Below the pieces are notes generated by a model that worked only from the letters and a program-made list of their open reading frames with translations, was not told the origin of the DNA and did no database searches. 64,000 bases of DNA from UBA6120 sp964639215 (lineage in GTDB: Bacteria; Bacillota_I; Bacilli_A; RFN20; CAG-826): the NCBI GenBank assembly GCA_964639215.1, contig CAZXCV010000003.1, forward strand, positions 12,642 through 76,641, given 5' to 3'. How positions within the stretch are numbered: position 1 is the stretch's first letter; each line of letters begins with the position of its first letter. The position numbers and the translations under genes were made by a program. Shown one piece after another: positions 36,081 through 44,987 of the stretch.

Positions 36081-36699
36081 GACGTCCGCCTTTCATAGAA
36101 AATATATTCATGATTGTGACCACTGACGGTAACTTGAACGTAGAACCTTCGTTCAGTTTAACATAAGTTAGTCCACGCATTGTTGCAAAAAAAGTGATGG
36201 CTAAATCACGAGCTTCTTCATGAGAAAACACACCCTTGGTTTGACCCGCTTCAACTAACTGCATGATGATACCAAACGGCCGGAGTTCTTTTTGAGGGAC
36301 ACGAAAACGTGGTGCTGGTGCTGTTTTTTGAAAGCGCATATTAAGGAAAAGGTAAAAATAAAAGGCAAAACTACTCTCTTCTCGGTCTAATTCGATAAAG
36401 ATGTGATTGATAATCTCTTGTAATGTTTGGTCTGGATTTGCTAAATGCGCCTCGGTTAGTTTTGGAAAAAACGGCATATAACCTAGTTCTAATGCCTGAT
36501 CGAGCAGCGTGATGAAAATCGCCTCTTTGTCTTTAAAATAATGATAAATGAGTCCATGTGAACAGCCGATGGCCGTGGCAATATTGTTGACTGAAGTAGC
36601 ATCATAACCATTGATGGCGAAAAGACGTAACGACACCGTTAAGATTTGTTGCCGGCGCGCGGCTTGAAGTTTTTGAATGGCTTGGGGACTACGTGGCAT
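36073..36699 (-). CDS. TetR family regulator of the ABC exporter operon
   Basis: A 208-residue regulator. The helix-turn-helix is TSVNNIATAIGCSHGLIYHYFKDKE at about 33-57. The C-terminal ligand domain is all helical. It is first in the operon with the two ABC half-transporters, overlapping the first by 8 bases. A near-consensus promoter with an overlapping inverted repeat lies just before it, so autorepression relieved by a pump substrate is the natural model (inference). Confidence 0.92.
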   Translation of the reverse strand: MPRSPQAIQKLQAARRQQILTVSLRLFAINGYDATSVNNIATAIGCSHGLIYHYFKDKEAIFITLLDQALELGYMPFFPKLTEAHLANPDQTLQEIINHIFIELDREESSFAFYFYLFLNMRFQKTAPAPRFRVPQKELRPFGIIMQLVEAGQTKGVFSHEEARDLAITFFATMRGLTYVKLNEGSTFKLPSVVTIMNIFSMKGGRHA

Positions 36700-36701
36700 T
36701 T

Positions 36702-36755
36702 AACATTGACCGTTTTGTCAATATTAAATTATAAACGAGTCCCTATTTATGTCAA
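36702..36755 (-). promoter_or_regulatory. Consensus promoter and TetR operator of the exporter operon
   Basis: On the minus strand TTGACA (36755-36750), a 16-base spacer and TATAAT (36733-36728) match sigma-A consensus exactly in both hexamers. Just downstream, at 36725-36702, is an inverted repeat with 9-base arms AACATTGAC / GTCAATATT (one mismatch) around a 6-base centre. It covers the expected start point and ends 3 bases before the TetR ATG, the position expected for a repressor site. Confidence 0.8.
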
Positions 36756-36761
36756 ATGATA

Positions 36762-37376
36762 TTAACTGGCTTTTAAACTTCTACTCGTTTTCCATTCACA
36801 AAGTTTACGACCAAGAAATTTTGATAAGAAATGGACACCGACACCCCATAGCGCTCCAAAAGCAAAGCCAGCCAAGATGTCGGTTGGATAATGAACGAGC
36901 AAAAATAGTCGCGATAAACCCATGAGAAAGCCTACTACTAAAAACGGCCAGAAGCGGCGACGATCAGAAAGAAAGATAATCGTGCCTGCTAATAAACCGG
37001 AGACCGCGTGTCCGCTCATGAATGAATAGGAATCTGGAACGCCCCAAATCTCTTTGCCGCCAATGACAAACACCGGTTTAAAAATGTCATTTACGAATGA
37101 GGCTAGACCAGCCCCATCAACTTCAAGAAAAGGGCGGGGACGAGCAACTAAGGGTTTAAAAATGTAGTTATTAAAACCGGCGATTAAAATCATCGCAAGT
37201 ATAACTGTGATTCCGAGGCGACGGTATTTTTTAATGAATAGAAACACGATTGCGGTACCAAACCACACGATGCCTCCTTCACCAAATATCGTAAAGAAAT
37301 GAACAAGTTTATTAATAAAATCTGAACCATGTAAACTTTGATTAATCCAATTTAAGATATCAAATTCCCAACCCAT
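36762..37376 (-). CDS. PAP2-family membrane phosphatase
   Basis: A 204-residue integral membrane phosphatase. The three PAP2 motifs are KPLVARPRPF (KX6RP), SFMSGHAVSG (PSGH-like, with the conserved His) and SRLFLLVHYPTD (SRX5HX3D). Such enzymes dephosphorylate lipid pyrophosphates or phosphates at the outer face, for example undecaprenyl pyrophosphate (BcrC type) or phosphatidic acid. The start overlaps the DUF368 gene stop (TAATG), which suggests a shared role in recycling lipid carriers. Confidence 0.9.
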   Translation of the reverse strand: MGWEFDILNWINQSLHGSDFINKLVHFFTIFGEGGIVWFGTAIVFLFIKKYRRLGITVILAMILIAGFNNYIFKPLVARPRPFLEVDGAGLASFVNDIFKPVFVIGGKEIWGVPDSYSFMSGHAVSGLLAGTIIFLSDRRRFWPFLVVGFLMGLSRLFLLVHYPTDILAGFAFGALWGVGVHFLSKFLGRKLCEWKTSRSLKAS

Positions 37377-38290
37377 TATTTTGTCTCCTTTGGTGGTTTA
37401 TGACCATATTTAGCAATCGCGAAACTTCCAAGATAACCAAGCGCTAGCAAGATGATGGCGATGGGGATGTGCCACCACGGAAAGAACCCATACATCCAGA
37501 CAACCTCGTGATTATAATATAGTGCGACAAGCGACCCTAAGATAAATCCAAAAATACCAAAATATGTAGCTATTTTATATTTAATTAATAAAAAGCGCAT
37601 CAGCAAGCTTATCAGAATAAATCCAAATAAAAGCCCGACAACGAAGGATAAAATCACAAAAAGTGGTGTCCAATCATTAAACAAAGTTCCAGCGGCAAAC
37701 GATGACATGAGACCGCTGATCAAGTTTGTAAGCGGGGCATAAAATCCAATCACAAGCAAAAGCATCGAGCCCGAGATTCCAGGCATGACGAGCGCAGTGG
37801 CGCCCACCATTCCGACAACAATCATAATAATCATCGTGAGTAGATTAAAGGTGCTCATGATTTGTGATGCATCAAATGAGGTAACAACCGATAAGACACC
37901 AAGCCCTGTGGCAAACACAAAAGCGAGAATAAGCACGATGATCCGTTGCGTTTTCATTTTGCCTTGAATCGAGGGATACATTGAGGGCAACCCTCCAATA
38001 ATTAAACCAGCGAAAAGCGTCACTAACGGTAATGGAAAATGATCAAACGCCCAAGAAATCGGAAACACGAGTGCCAGCACAGCTAATAGCGCTCCGATTA
38101 AGATCGGTAGTAAATATAGTAGTGATTTCACAAAATGGCGTCTTAATCCAGTTATCGCTTCGATCATTTGATCATATATACCAAGCAAAAACGCAATCGT
38201 GCCGCCACTGACACCCGGAATGATGACCGCAGTTCCAATTGCCATTCCTTTTACGAACAGCAGTGCGTTATTTTTAAGATATTTCAACAT
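37376..38290 (-). CDS. DUF368 family polyprenyl-phosphate transporter (PopT-like)
   Basis: A 304-residue polytopic membrane protein with about 8-9 helices. The N-terminal family signature GMAIGTAVIIPGVSGGTIAF and its inverted partner ALVMPGISGSMLLLVIGFY near 165 define DUF368. Members have been shown to return undecaprenyl phosphate to the inner leaflet (PopT; established knowledge). Coupling with the adjacent PAP2 phosphatase would give carrier dephosphorylation and flipping from one transcript. It is divergent from pth. Confidence 0.9.
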   Translation of the reverse strand: MLKYLKNNALLFVKGMAIGTAVIIPGVSGGTIAFLLGIYDQMIEAITGLRRHFVKSLLYLLPILIGALLAVLALVFPISWAFDHFPLPLVTLFAGLIIGGLPSMYPSIQGKMKTQRIIVLILAFVFATGLGVLSVVTSFDASQIMSTFNLLTMIIMIVVGMVGATALVMPGISGSMLLLVIGFYAPLTNLISGLMSSFAAGTLFNDWTPLFVILSFVVGLLFGFILISLLMRFLLIKYKIATYFGIFGFILGSLVALYYNHEVVWMYGFFPWWHIPIAIILLALGYLGSFAIAKYGHKPPKETK

Positions 38291-38341
38291 GTTAGCAAAC
38301 CCATTAATTCAATCCGATAATGTCATTAGTATAACACTATA

Positions 38342-38350
38342 TGTTATAAT
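38342..38350 (+). promoter_or_regulatory. Extended -10 promoter of pth-mfd
   Basis: TGTTATAAT is a perfect extended -10. It lies 20 bases before the GTG start of pth. The -35 region (about 38322-38327) is poor. The divergent DUF368 promoter must lie in the same 80-base gap. Confidence 0.6.
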
Positions 38351-38370
38351 TTCGTGCGAGGAAAAAACGA

Positions 38371-38922
38371 GTGAAACTTATTGTCGGATTAGGAAATCCG
38401 GGGAAGAAATATGCGAAAACAAGACATAATCTTGGCTACCAAGTCATCGACGCTTTTGCCCATGAAATCGGGATCACAATCGATAAGGTCGCCTTTAAAA
38501 GCGAGAGCGCTTTAATCAAATATCTCAATGAAGATGTCTTGCTCTTAAAACCAACGACTTTCATGAATCTCAGTGGTACGGCTGTCGCCGAAGCCATCCG
38601 TTATTATAAAATCGCGATTGACGAACTCCTCGTTATTTATGATGAGATGGCACTTGAACCAGGAGTATTACGATTACGCCCGTTCGGTAGCAGCGGCTCC
38701 CACAACGGGGTTCAAAATATTATCGATCAGCTCCAAACCCAAACATTTAAACGGATTCGCATCGGGATTGGCAAACCACCTTATGATGGCGTCGACTACG
38801 TACTTGGCAAACCCACCAAAGAAGAGCAGATGGTCATTAATCAAACCATTTTAAAAGCGAAAGACGCGATTATCGACTATCTCAAACACGGCTTTAGCCA
38901 TGCGATGAATCAATACAATTAA
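38371..38922 (+). CDS. pth: Peptidyl-tRNA hydrolase
   Basis: It releases peptides from prematurely dropped peptidyl-tRNA. The 183-residue protein begins MKLIVGLGNPGKKYAKTRHNLGY with catalytic His20 in TRHN. KPTTFMNLSG near 58 and the GSSGSHNG loop near 110 are conserved. The start codon is GTG, with GAGGAAA 7 bases upstream. The stop overlaps mfd (TAATG). Confidence 0.97.
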   Translation: MKLIVGLGNPGKKYAKTRHNLGYQVIDAFAHEIGITIDKVAFKSESALIKYLNEDVLLLKPTTFMNLSGTAVAEAIRYYKIAIDELLVIYDEMALEPGVLRLRPFGSSGSHNGVQNIIDQLQTQTFKRIRIGIGKPPYDGVDYVLGKPTKEEQMVINQTILKAKDAIIDYLKHGFSHAMNQYN

Positions 38923-41900
38923 TGATGACAAAATTATTTGATCTCCTAAAAAACCACGAGACCGTCAATGCTTTGACTAAAGGTCAAGGACGATATCAAA
39001 TTGACGATACTTTAGGTGTCGCTCTATTAACGGCAAGCGCCTATATTAAAAAGGCACAACCATACGCATTGGTCACCACCAATATTTATAATGCACAACG
39101 CGTTTATGATTTACTCGCGTCGTTTTTAGGCGAGGAGGCTTGCCTATTTTATCCCGCTGACGAATTACTGCGGGCGGAATCAATCGCTGCAAGCAAAGAA
39201 ATGATGGCACAACGGCTCTATGTTATGGACCAATTATTAACTGGAGCACCAAAAATCTTAATCACACATGCGGCCGCACTCATGCGCTATTTGCCAGATC
39301 CACAGTATTTTTTGAGTCAGACATTACCGTTTAAGGTTGGAAACACTTACGATCTAGAAAAATTAAAAATAACGCTGATTCGCAGTGGATATAGCCGCGT
39401 TAATAAAATTGATCAGTCACTGCAATTTGCCCTTCGCGGGGCGATTGTTGATATCGCTTCAGTTAATTTACCCCATCCAATTCGACTTGAGTTTTTTGGT
39501 GATGAACTAGAAAGCATTCGTTATTTTGAGATTGCGACGCAAACATCATTTGAGGATGTCGCTGAAGTGACGATTCTGCCAGCCAGCGATATTTTATTTA
39601 AAGAAGAAGAAATCGATAACTTAATTCGCAAAGTAAAGTTTCAACTTGAAGCTGATCGCACGATTATTGGTTACGAAGCATTTGAACATTTACGCACAAA
39701 GGTTGATGGCGACTTAGCTAAGCTACAAAATTACGAATATCACCAATCGTTATATAAGTACCTCGGGTATGCTCAAACGCGATATTTCAGCATTCTCGAT
39801 TACACGAAAAAAGCCATTGTCTTATTAGCAAATTATGAACAATTGCAAGCCGCGAATACGATGTTGACCGAAGAGGCATTTAATTACTTCAACGAACTTT
39901 TTGAGCATGGGCAATTACTATCCCATCTAGCGATGTATCGCGAATTAGACAAAGTGATTGGTGAGCATCATCCCGTCTTGAGCAACCAACCATTTAGCGG
40001 TCTTGAAAAATCTCATTCATTACCGGTTTACGCAATTGTAGGCGCAGCCTTAACAATCAATCAAGCAGTACCACTAATACAATCATATTTAATGAGAACC
40101 GAGAAACTCGTGCTCGCTTTAGCAACACCGCAGCAACTTGAAACACTCACGACATTATTAAAAGAAGCACAAATAGAATATGAATCGCTTCAAGGCATGG
40201 CCTTACCACAAGGTCGTCTTGGCGTGACACAGTTGCATCTTGAGGAAGGATTTGAGTTACCAGAACTCCGGATTACCGTCTTAACAAGTCATGAATTGTT
40301 TGGATATCGCTCCCGATTGTCTAAGTTCCTGAATCGCTATAAAGAGGCGACCATCTTAAAATCATATGACGAATTACAACCCGGTGATTATATCGTCCAC
40401 GAAACGAGCGGGATTGGGCAATTTGTCGCGATCAAAACAATTGAAATTGATGGCATCCATCGCGATTATTTACAAATTTTATATGCTGGAAGCGATGTGT
40501 TGTATGTTCCATTATCACAGTTTAATCTCGTGCGGAAATACTCTGGTAAAGATGGGGCGACACCTAGGCTAAACAAACTCAATTCTAGTGAATGGGAACG
40601 CACGAAAAAGAAGATTAAAGAACGCGTCAACGACTTAGCGGAGCGCTTACTAGTGCTTTATAAGGAACGGGCAAGCGCAAAAGGTTTTGCATTTGGCAAA
40701 GACGATGAACTGCAACGCGAATTTGAAAGTCGTTTTCCATTTGAACTGACGAGTGATCAACTCAAATCGTTAAATGAAATAAAACATGATATGGAAAATC
40801 CGATGCCGATGGATCGACTTTTATGTGGTGATGTTGGATTTGGTAAAACCGAGGTGGCCTTCCGCGCTGCCTTTAAGGCGATTAGTAACGGCAAACAAGT
40901 GGCCTTCTTGTGTCCGACAACTTTATTAGCTCGTCAGCACTACGAAGTGGCGATGGAGCGATTTGCATCTTACGGCGTCAACATCGCGATTTTGTCACGT
41001 CTCATTACAGAAGCACAACAACGCGACTATATTTCCGGTATTAAAGAGGGACGGATTCATCTAGTCATCGGCACGCATCGGTTGCTAAGTAACGAAGTTA
41101 AGTTTTTAGATTTGGGTCTTCTCATTATTGATGAAGAACAACGATTTGGCGTCGAGCAAAAAGAGCAAATCAAAGAATTAAAAGCCAATGTCGATGTCTT
41201 GACGTTGACGGCAACACCGATACCAAGAACATTACAAATCTCATTGCTTGGCATCCGACAACTATCACAATTAAATACACCACCCATTCATCGAATGCCA
41301 ATCCAAACATACGTCATGGCGTATAATCAAGCGATTATCAAAGAGCTGATTGAACGAGAATTAGGGCGTCAAGGACAAGTGTTTTATCTTCACAATAATG
41401 TCGCGACGATAAATGGAGTTGCTAATAAGCTCCAGACATTAATAAAAACCGCGCAGATTGGAATTGTCCATGGTCAAATGCTTCGTGACGACATCGAAGA
41501 TGTCATGGTTCGTTTTTATGGCGGAGAATTGAACTTATTAGTCTGCACTTCAATCATTGAAAACGGCATCGATATTGCTAATGCTAATTTGATTATTGTC
41601 GAAGATGCCCAAAACTTTGGATTGTCGCAACTATATCAGATCAAAGGACGCGTTGGTCGTGGCAATCGAATTGCCTTTGCATATTTACTTTATCGCGAAC
41701 ATAAAGTCATCAACGAAACGGCGACCAAACGTTTAAAAGCGATTCAAGATTTCACCGAACTCGGCAGTGGTTATAAAATTGCCCAACGCGACTTGATGAT
41801 TCGTGGCGCTGGCGATATTCTCGGACCCGAACAAGCCGGCTTCATCGATAGTGTTGGGATTGATATGTATTTGCAACTGTTAAATGAAGCAATTATCGAA

Positions 41901-42413
41901 AAACAAACGGGACAACCAGTTCCAACTGTAGAACAACCAATTACTTTAGCCATCGACGCCTATATTCCTCAGTCATATGCCGATAGTCCCGATAAAATCG
42001 AACTTTATCAAGATATTGACAGTGCGAAGACAATTGCCGACGTTAGTTCGATTCGCGAGTATATTCGAGATTTATATGGACGATTACCATCTGAAGTGGA
42101 TTTATTGTTACGAAAACGAACACTTGATATATTTTTGAAACATCCAGCATTTGACAACATTAAGGAAACAAGCCAATTTGTCGATATCAAATTATCACGA
42201 GCGTTTGTGTTTTTAAATAAAGCCGGAACATTGTTATTCGAACGCTCACAGCTCATCATGCCCTTAATTAGAATTAACTATCAAAATCGTGAATTAAAAA
42301 TACGTCTGTTTAAAAAGGGCGAGTGGTTTTCTAATCTTGAGCTCATTTTAAAAACGGTGATGAATGTATTTGATGAACTGACAAACCAGACGAATCCAAC
42401 GATAATCGTCTGA
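38922..42413 (+). CDS. mfd: Transcription-repair coupling factor
   Basis: An 1163-residue translocase that removes stalled RNA polymerase and recruits UvrA. UvrB-like domains occupy the N-terminus, the polymerase-interaction domain lies near 480-560 (ELQPGDYIVHETSGIGQFV), and the SF2 motor has Walker A CGDVGFGKTEVA, motif II DEEQRFG and motif III TATPIPRT. The C-terminal TRCF domain is present. Full length for the family. Second gene after pth, as in Bacillus. Confidence 0.97.
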   Translation: MMTKLFDLLKNHETVNALTKGQGRYQIDDTLGVALLTASAYIKKAQPYALVTTNIYNAQRVYDLLASFLGEEACLFYPADELLRAESIAASKEMMAQRLYVMDQLLTGAPKILITHAAALMRYLPDPQYFLSQTLPFKVGNTYDLEKLKITLIRSGYSRVNKIDQSLQFALRGAIVDIASVNLPHPIRLEFFGDELESIRYFEIATQTSFEDVAEVTILPASDILFKEEEIDNLIRKVKFQLEADRTIIGYEAFEHLRTKVDGDLAKLQNYEYHQSLYKYLGYAQTRYFSILDYTKKAIVLLANYEQLQAANTMLTEEAFNYFNELFEHGQLLSHLAMYRELDKVIGEHHPVLSNQPFSGLEKSHSLPVYAIVGAALTINQAVPLIQSYLMRTEKLVLALATPQQLETLTTLLKEAQIEYESLQGMALPQGRLGVTQLHLEEGFELPELRITVLTSHELFGYRSRLSKFLNRYKEATILKSYDELQPGDYIVHETSGIGQFVAIKTIEIDGIHRDYLQILYAGSDVLYVPLSQFNLVRKYSGKDGATPRLNKLNSSEWERTKKKIKERVNDLAERLLVLYKERASAKGFAFGKDDELQREFESRFPFELTSDQLKSLNEIKHDMENPMPMDRLLCGDVGFGKTEVAFRAAFKAISNGKQVAFLCPTTLLARQHYEVAMERFASYGVNIAILSRLITEAQQRDYISGIKEGRIHLVIGTHRLLSNEVKFLDLGLLIIDEEQRFGVEQKEQIKELKANVDVLTLTATPIPRTLQISLLGIRQLSQLNTPPIHRMPIQTYVMAYNQAIIKELIERELGRQGQVFYLHNNVATINGVANKLQTLIKTAQIGIVHGQMLRDDIEDVMVRFYGGELNLLVCTSIIENGIDIANANLIIVEDAQNFGLSQLYQIKGRVGRGNRIAFAYLLYREHKVINETATKRLKAIQDFTELGSGYKIAQRDLMIRGAGDILGPEQAGFIDSVGIDMYLQLLNEAIIEKQTGQPVPTVEQPITLAIDAYIPQSYADSPDKIELYQDIDSAKTIADVSSIREYIRDLYGRLPSEVDLLLRKRTLDIFLKHPAFDNIKETSQFVDIKLSRAFVFLNKAGTLLFERSQLIMPLIRINYQNRELKIRLFKKGEWFSNLELILKTVMNVFDELTNQTNPTIIV

Positions 42414-42425
42414 TATAATTCATAT

Positions 42426-42668
42426 ATGAGACTCGATAAATATTTAAAGAGTTCGCGCCTTATAAAGCGGCGTGTGATTGCCAAAGAACTTGCAGAAAAA
42501 GGGCACATCCTCATCAACGGGAAAATTGCAAAACCCGATGCTGAGATTAACATTAATGATGAGGTGACATTGACACTAGGGAAACGCGTCATTAGCGTTC
42601 GTGTTTTAACGCTTGATGATCGTCCAGTTCAAGGGCAAACAGCCGTGATGTTTGAAGTCATTTCATAG
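42426..42668 (+). CDS. rqcP: S4-domain protein RqcP (YabO/Hsp15 type)
   Basis: An 80-residue S4 RNA-binding protein: MRLDKYLKSSRLIKRRVIAKELAEKGHILING. RqcP works with RqcH in poly-alanine tailing of stalled nascent chains on 50S subunits (established for Bacillus subtilis). Position between mfd and tilS fits YabO. Together with tmRNA and Pth in this window it completes a set of ribosome-rescue functions. Confidence 0.9.
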   Translation: MRLDKYLKSSRLIKRRVIAKELAEKGHILINGKIAKPDAEININDEVTLTLGKRVISVRVLTLDDRPVQGQTAVMFEVIS

Positions 42669-42671
42669 ACT

Positions 42672-43892
42672 ATGAATTTTTCCTTGTTAAATCACCAAAA
42701 AAAATATCTTATTGCCGTATCCTTTGGTCCGGATTCGCTCGCATTGTTAGATATGCTTTATCAAGCAAAGTATCAAATCACTGTCGCCCATGTTAATTAT
42801 CATAAACGTCCTGTTTCAGACCTTGAACAAACGGGGCTTGAACAGTATTGCTTAGCCCGCGATATCCCGATTTATATTCTTGAAATTCCCCCGCAGTTGG
42901 TCACCCAAAATTTCCAAGCATGGGCGCGTCATATTCGTTATCGTTTCTTTCAAGAAATATATGAGGCAAACAGTTTTGACGCCTTGCTAACCGCCCATCA
43001 TCTCGATGATAATCTTGAAACGATTATTATGCAGGAAAAACGGAAAATAATGACGATATGCAAGGGTATTTGTAGCGAAAACACGATTTTAGGTATGAAA
43101 GTCATTCGCCCTTTGCTCGATGAAAGTAAAGCAAACCTCCTTTCATACTGCCTTAATCAACAACTCGATTATGCGACTGACATGAGCAATGAAACCGATG
43201 CGTATGAACGTAACAAGGTTCGCCATCACGTCATCCCAAAGCTAACTAATGAAGAACGAAAAACAATGCTTGAGCAAGCTAATGAGCATAATCTCAAAAC
43301 AAGAAAGTTAATGATTAATTTATCAAGCAAATTAAACGAGAGAAAATTACCAGTAACCTTGGTGTTCACACTTGATGATTTTGAATTATTTTTAACGTTG
43401 CATATCTTAATTGAACCAGTATGTGCTGATATGCCAATTAGTCGGGCACTACTAATCGAACTACGGCGAGTTGCTCATGGTAGTAAATCGCATTGGCGAC
43501 GCCATCTGCGTCATGATTTATGGCTCATTCGCAGCTATGATTCGTTTGAAGTAATTAAAGGTAATCATCTCGACCATTATGAATATACGCTCGCGAGTGA
43601 TGGCGTTCTTGATACGCCCTATTTCTATTTAGATTTCAGTCGTGGAAGTTATCGAAATCTCATCAAAGAAAACGACTATCCAATTGTAATAAGAAACGCG
43701 CAAACAAATGATAGCGTGCTCATTGATGGACACCCGATTTTATTAAGGCGACTGTTCATCGATTGGAAATTACCCCGGCACCGAAGACCTGGTTGGCCCG
43801 TGATTGTTAATAAAGATGGCATTATTAAATTCGTGCCACGTTATCAAAAAGACTTCAAGCCCAGCGACAATCCGCTTTTCTATGTTAAATAA
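42672..43892 (+). CDS. tilS: tRNA(Ile)-lysidine synthase
   Basis: It converts C34 of tRNA-Ile(CAU) to lysidine, an essential step for AUA decoding. The 406-residue protein has the PP-loop as SFGPDSLAL (17-25), where the usual SGGxDS is SFGPDS, and the HxxDDxxET block as HHLDDNLETIIMQ near 110. The C-terminal tRNA-binding region is present. It starts 3 bases after rqcP. Converges with the VOC gene with only 3 bases between stops. Confidence 0.93.
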   Translation: MNFSLLNHQKKYLIAVSFGPDSLALLDMLYQAKYQITVAHVNYHKRPVSDLEQTGLEQYCLARDIPIYILEIPPQLVTQNFQAWARHIRYRFFQEIYEANSFDALLTAHHLDDNLETIIMQEKRKIMTICKGICSENTILGMKVIRPLLDESKANLLSYCLNQQLDYATDMSNETDAYERNKVRHHVIPKLTNEERKTMLEQANEHNLKTRKLMINLSSKLNERKLPVTLVFTLDDFELFLTLHILIEPVCADMPISRALLIELRRVAHGSKSHWRRHLRHDLWLIRSYDSFEVIKGNHLDHYEYTLASDGVLDTPYFYLDFSRGSYRNLIKENDYPIVIRNAQTNDSVLIDGHPILLRRLFIDWKLPRHRRPGWPVIVNKDGIIKFVPRYQKDFKPSDNPLFYVK

Positions 43893-43895
43893 TGA

Positions 43896-44735
43896 TTAAA
43901 TAAATTCCACTATTAATTGAGTTTGATTGGGGTCGACAAATGTATATGTTGAAGACTCTTTCCCTTGTTCGTATATTTTGCCTAATTTTTCTTGGTATTT
44001 CTTTGGCATCGTTATCTTATAAGAGTGAAGTCCAACATCAGTCGATTTAATCGGTTTGGCATAAAGACCATTCCATGTGTTTAGACCAAGATGATGATGA
44101 TAACCACCTGATGCCAAAAAGCTCGCTGACGTACCCCAATCGAATTTAACTACAAAACCAATTGTCTCCACAAAGAAACTTTTAGCGACTTGAAGATTAG
44201 CGACATGGAGATGCAAGTGTCCAATAATCGTGTCATCGGGTATCTTCTCATAATTAGCACCATCAGACGATTGAAGCACAGCATGATAGTCCAGTGGAAC
44301 TGTTAACGTGTTTGCGGGATATTGATGCCAGTCATAATCATTAATCGTCGCACGATCGGCGTATATTTCAATCCCATTACCATCGGGATCATCAAGGTAA
44401 ATGGCTTCACTGACTTGGTGATCGGATAAACCTGATATTGGATAGCCACTTTCAATTAAATGATGGAGCATCATCCCTAAGTCTTGTCGAGATGGTAATA
44501 ATAGTGCGACATGATATAAACCGGCATGGCGATGGGGACGAGTTGCGCCCAGAATTTCTTTGAGTATGATGAGATTGTCACCCGTTTTCGTTGATAATCC
44601 AACCGAGTGATTATTGAGGTAACTGACTTTAAATTTTAGTACATCACGATAAAATGTCAGCGCACGTTCAATATTGGTAACTCCAAGTGTCACCTGCGTT
44701 ATTTTGATGCAATCTGATTGATGAAATTTGGTCAT
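43896..44735 (-). CDS. VOC-family extradiol dioxygenase/glyoxalase-like protein
   Basis: A 279-residue protein with two vicinal-oxygen-chelate repeats: ITQVTLGVTNIERALTFYRDVLKF near 12 with YHVALLLPS near 70 and EIYAD near 127, then HLHLHVANLQVAKSFFVETIGF near 170 with HHHLGLNTW near 215 and LIVEF at the end. It resembles catechol-2,3-dioxygenase CatE of Bacillus. Metal ligands would be the His near 172, His near 217 and the terminal Glu. The substrate is unknown. It sits on the opposite strand in the position where hpt is found between tilS and ftsH in most Bacillota. Confidence 0.85.
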   Translation of the reverse strand: MTKFHQSDCIKITQVTLGVTNIERALTFYRDVLKFKVSYLNNHSVGLSTKTGDNLIILKEILGATRPHRHAGLYHVALLLPSRQDLGMMLHHLIESGYPISGLSDHQVSEAIYLDDPDGNGIEIYADRATINDYDWHQYPANTLTVPLDYHAVLQSSDGANYEKIPDDTIIGHLHLHVANLQVAKSFFVETIGFVVKFDWGTSASFLASGGYHHHLGLNTWNGLYAKPIKSTDVGLHSYKITMPKKYQEKLGKIYEQGKESSTYTFVDPNQTQLIVEFI

Positions 44736-44899
44736 GGATTACCCTTGCTTAGAAGCAGTTATTCTTTGAATAAATGATACGATATTAACGTAAAACAACA
44801 ACGAATATGCTTTAAGTATCCGGGTCATTTTCTTCGTTCATCAACTGCATAATGCGGATGATGGTGTTGATTAGGTAATGATTTTCGTACTTTGAAACA

Positions 44900-44962
44900 T
44901 TTACCATAATAAAAAGATGCGTATAATGTATAATTACTATGCTTATCTTTGATATCAAAGAT
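44900..44962 (+). promoter_or_regulatory. ftsH promoter followed by a perfect 18-base palindrome
   Basis: TTTACC (44900-44905), 16 bases, TATAAT (44922-44927); a second TATAAT follows at 44929-44934. Just downstream lies the perfect palindrome ATCTTTGATATCAAAGAT (44945-44962), 25 bases before the ftsH ATG, with TGAGG in between as the ribosome site. It matches neither CIRCE nor the CtsR heptad repeats, so the cognate regulator is unknown. The rest of the 252-base gap (44736-44899) shows nothing clear. Confidence 0.65.
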
Positions 44963-44987
44963 TGGCAGTATGATGAGGTTTATATAA

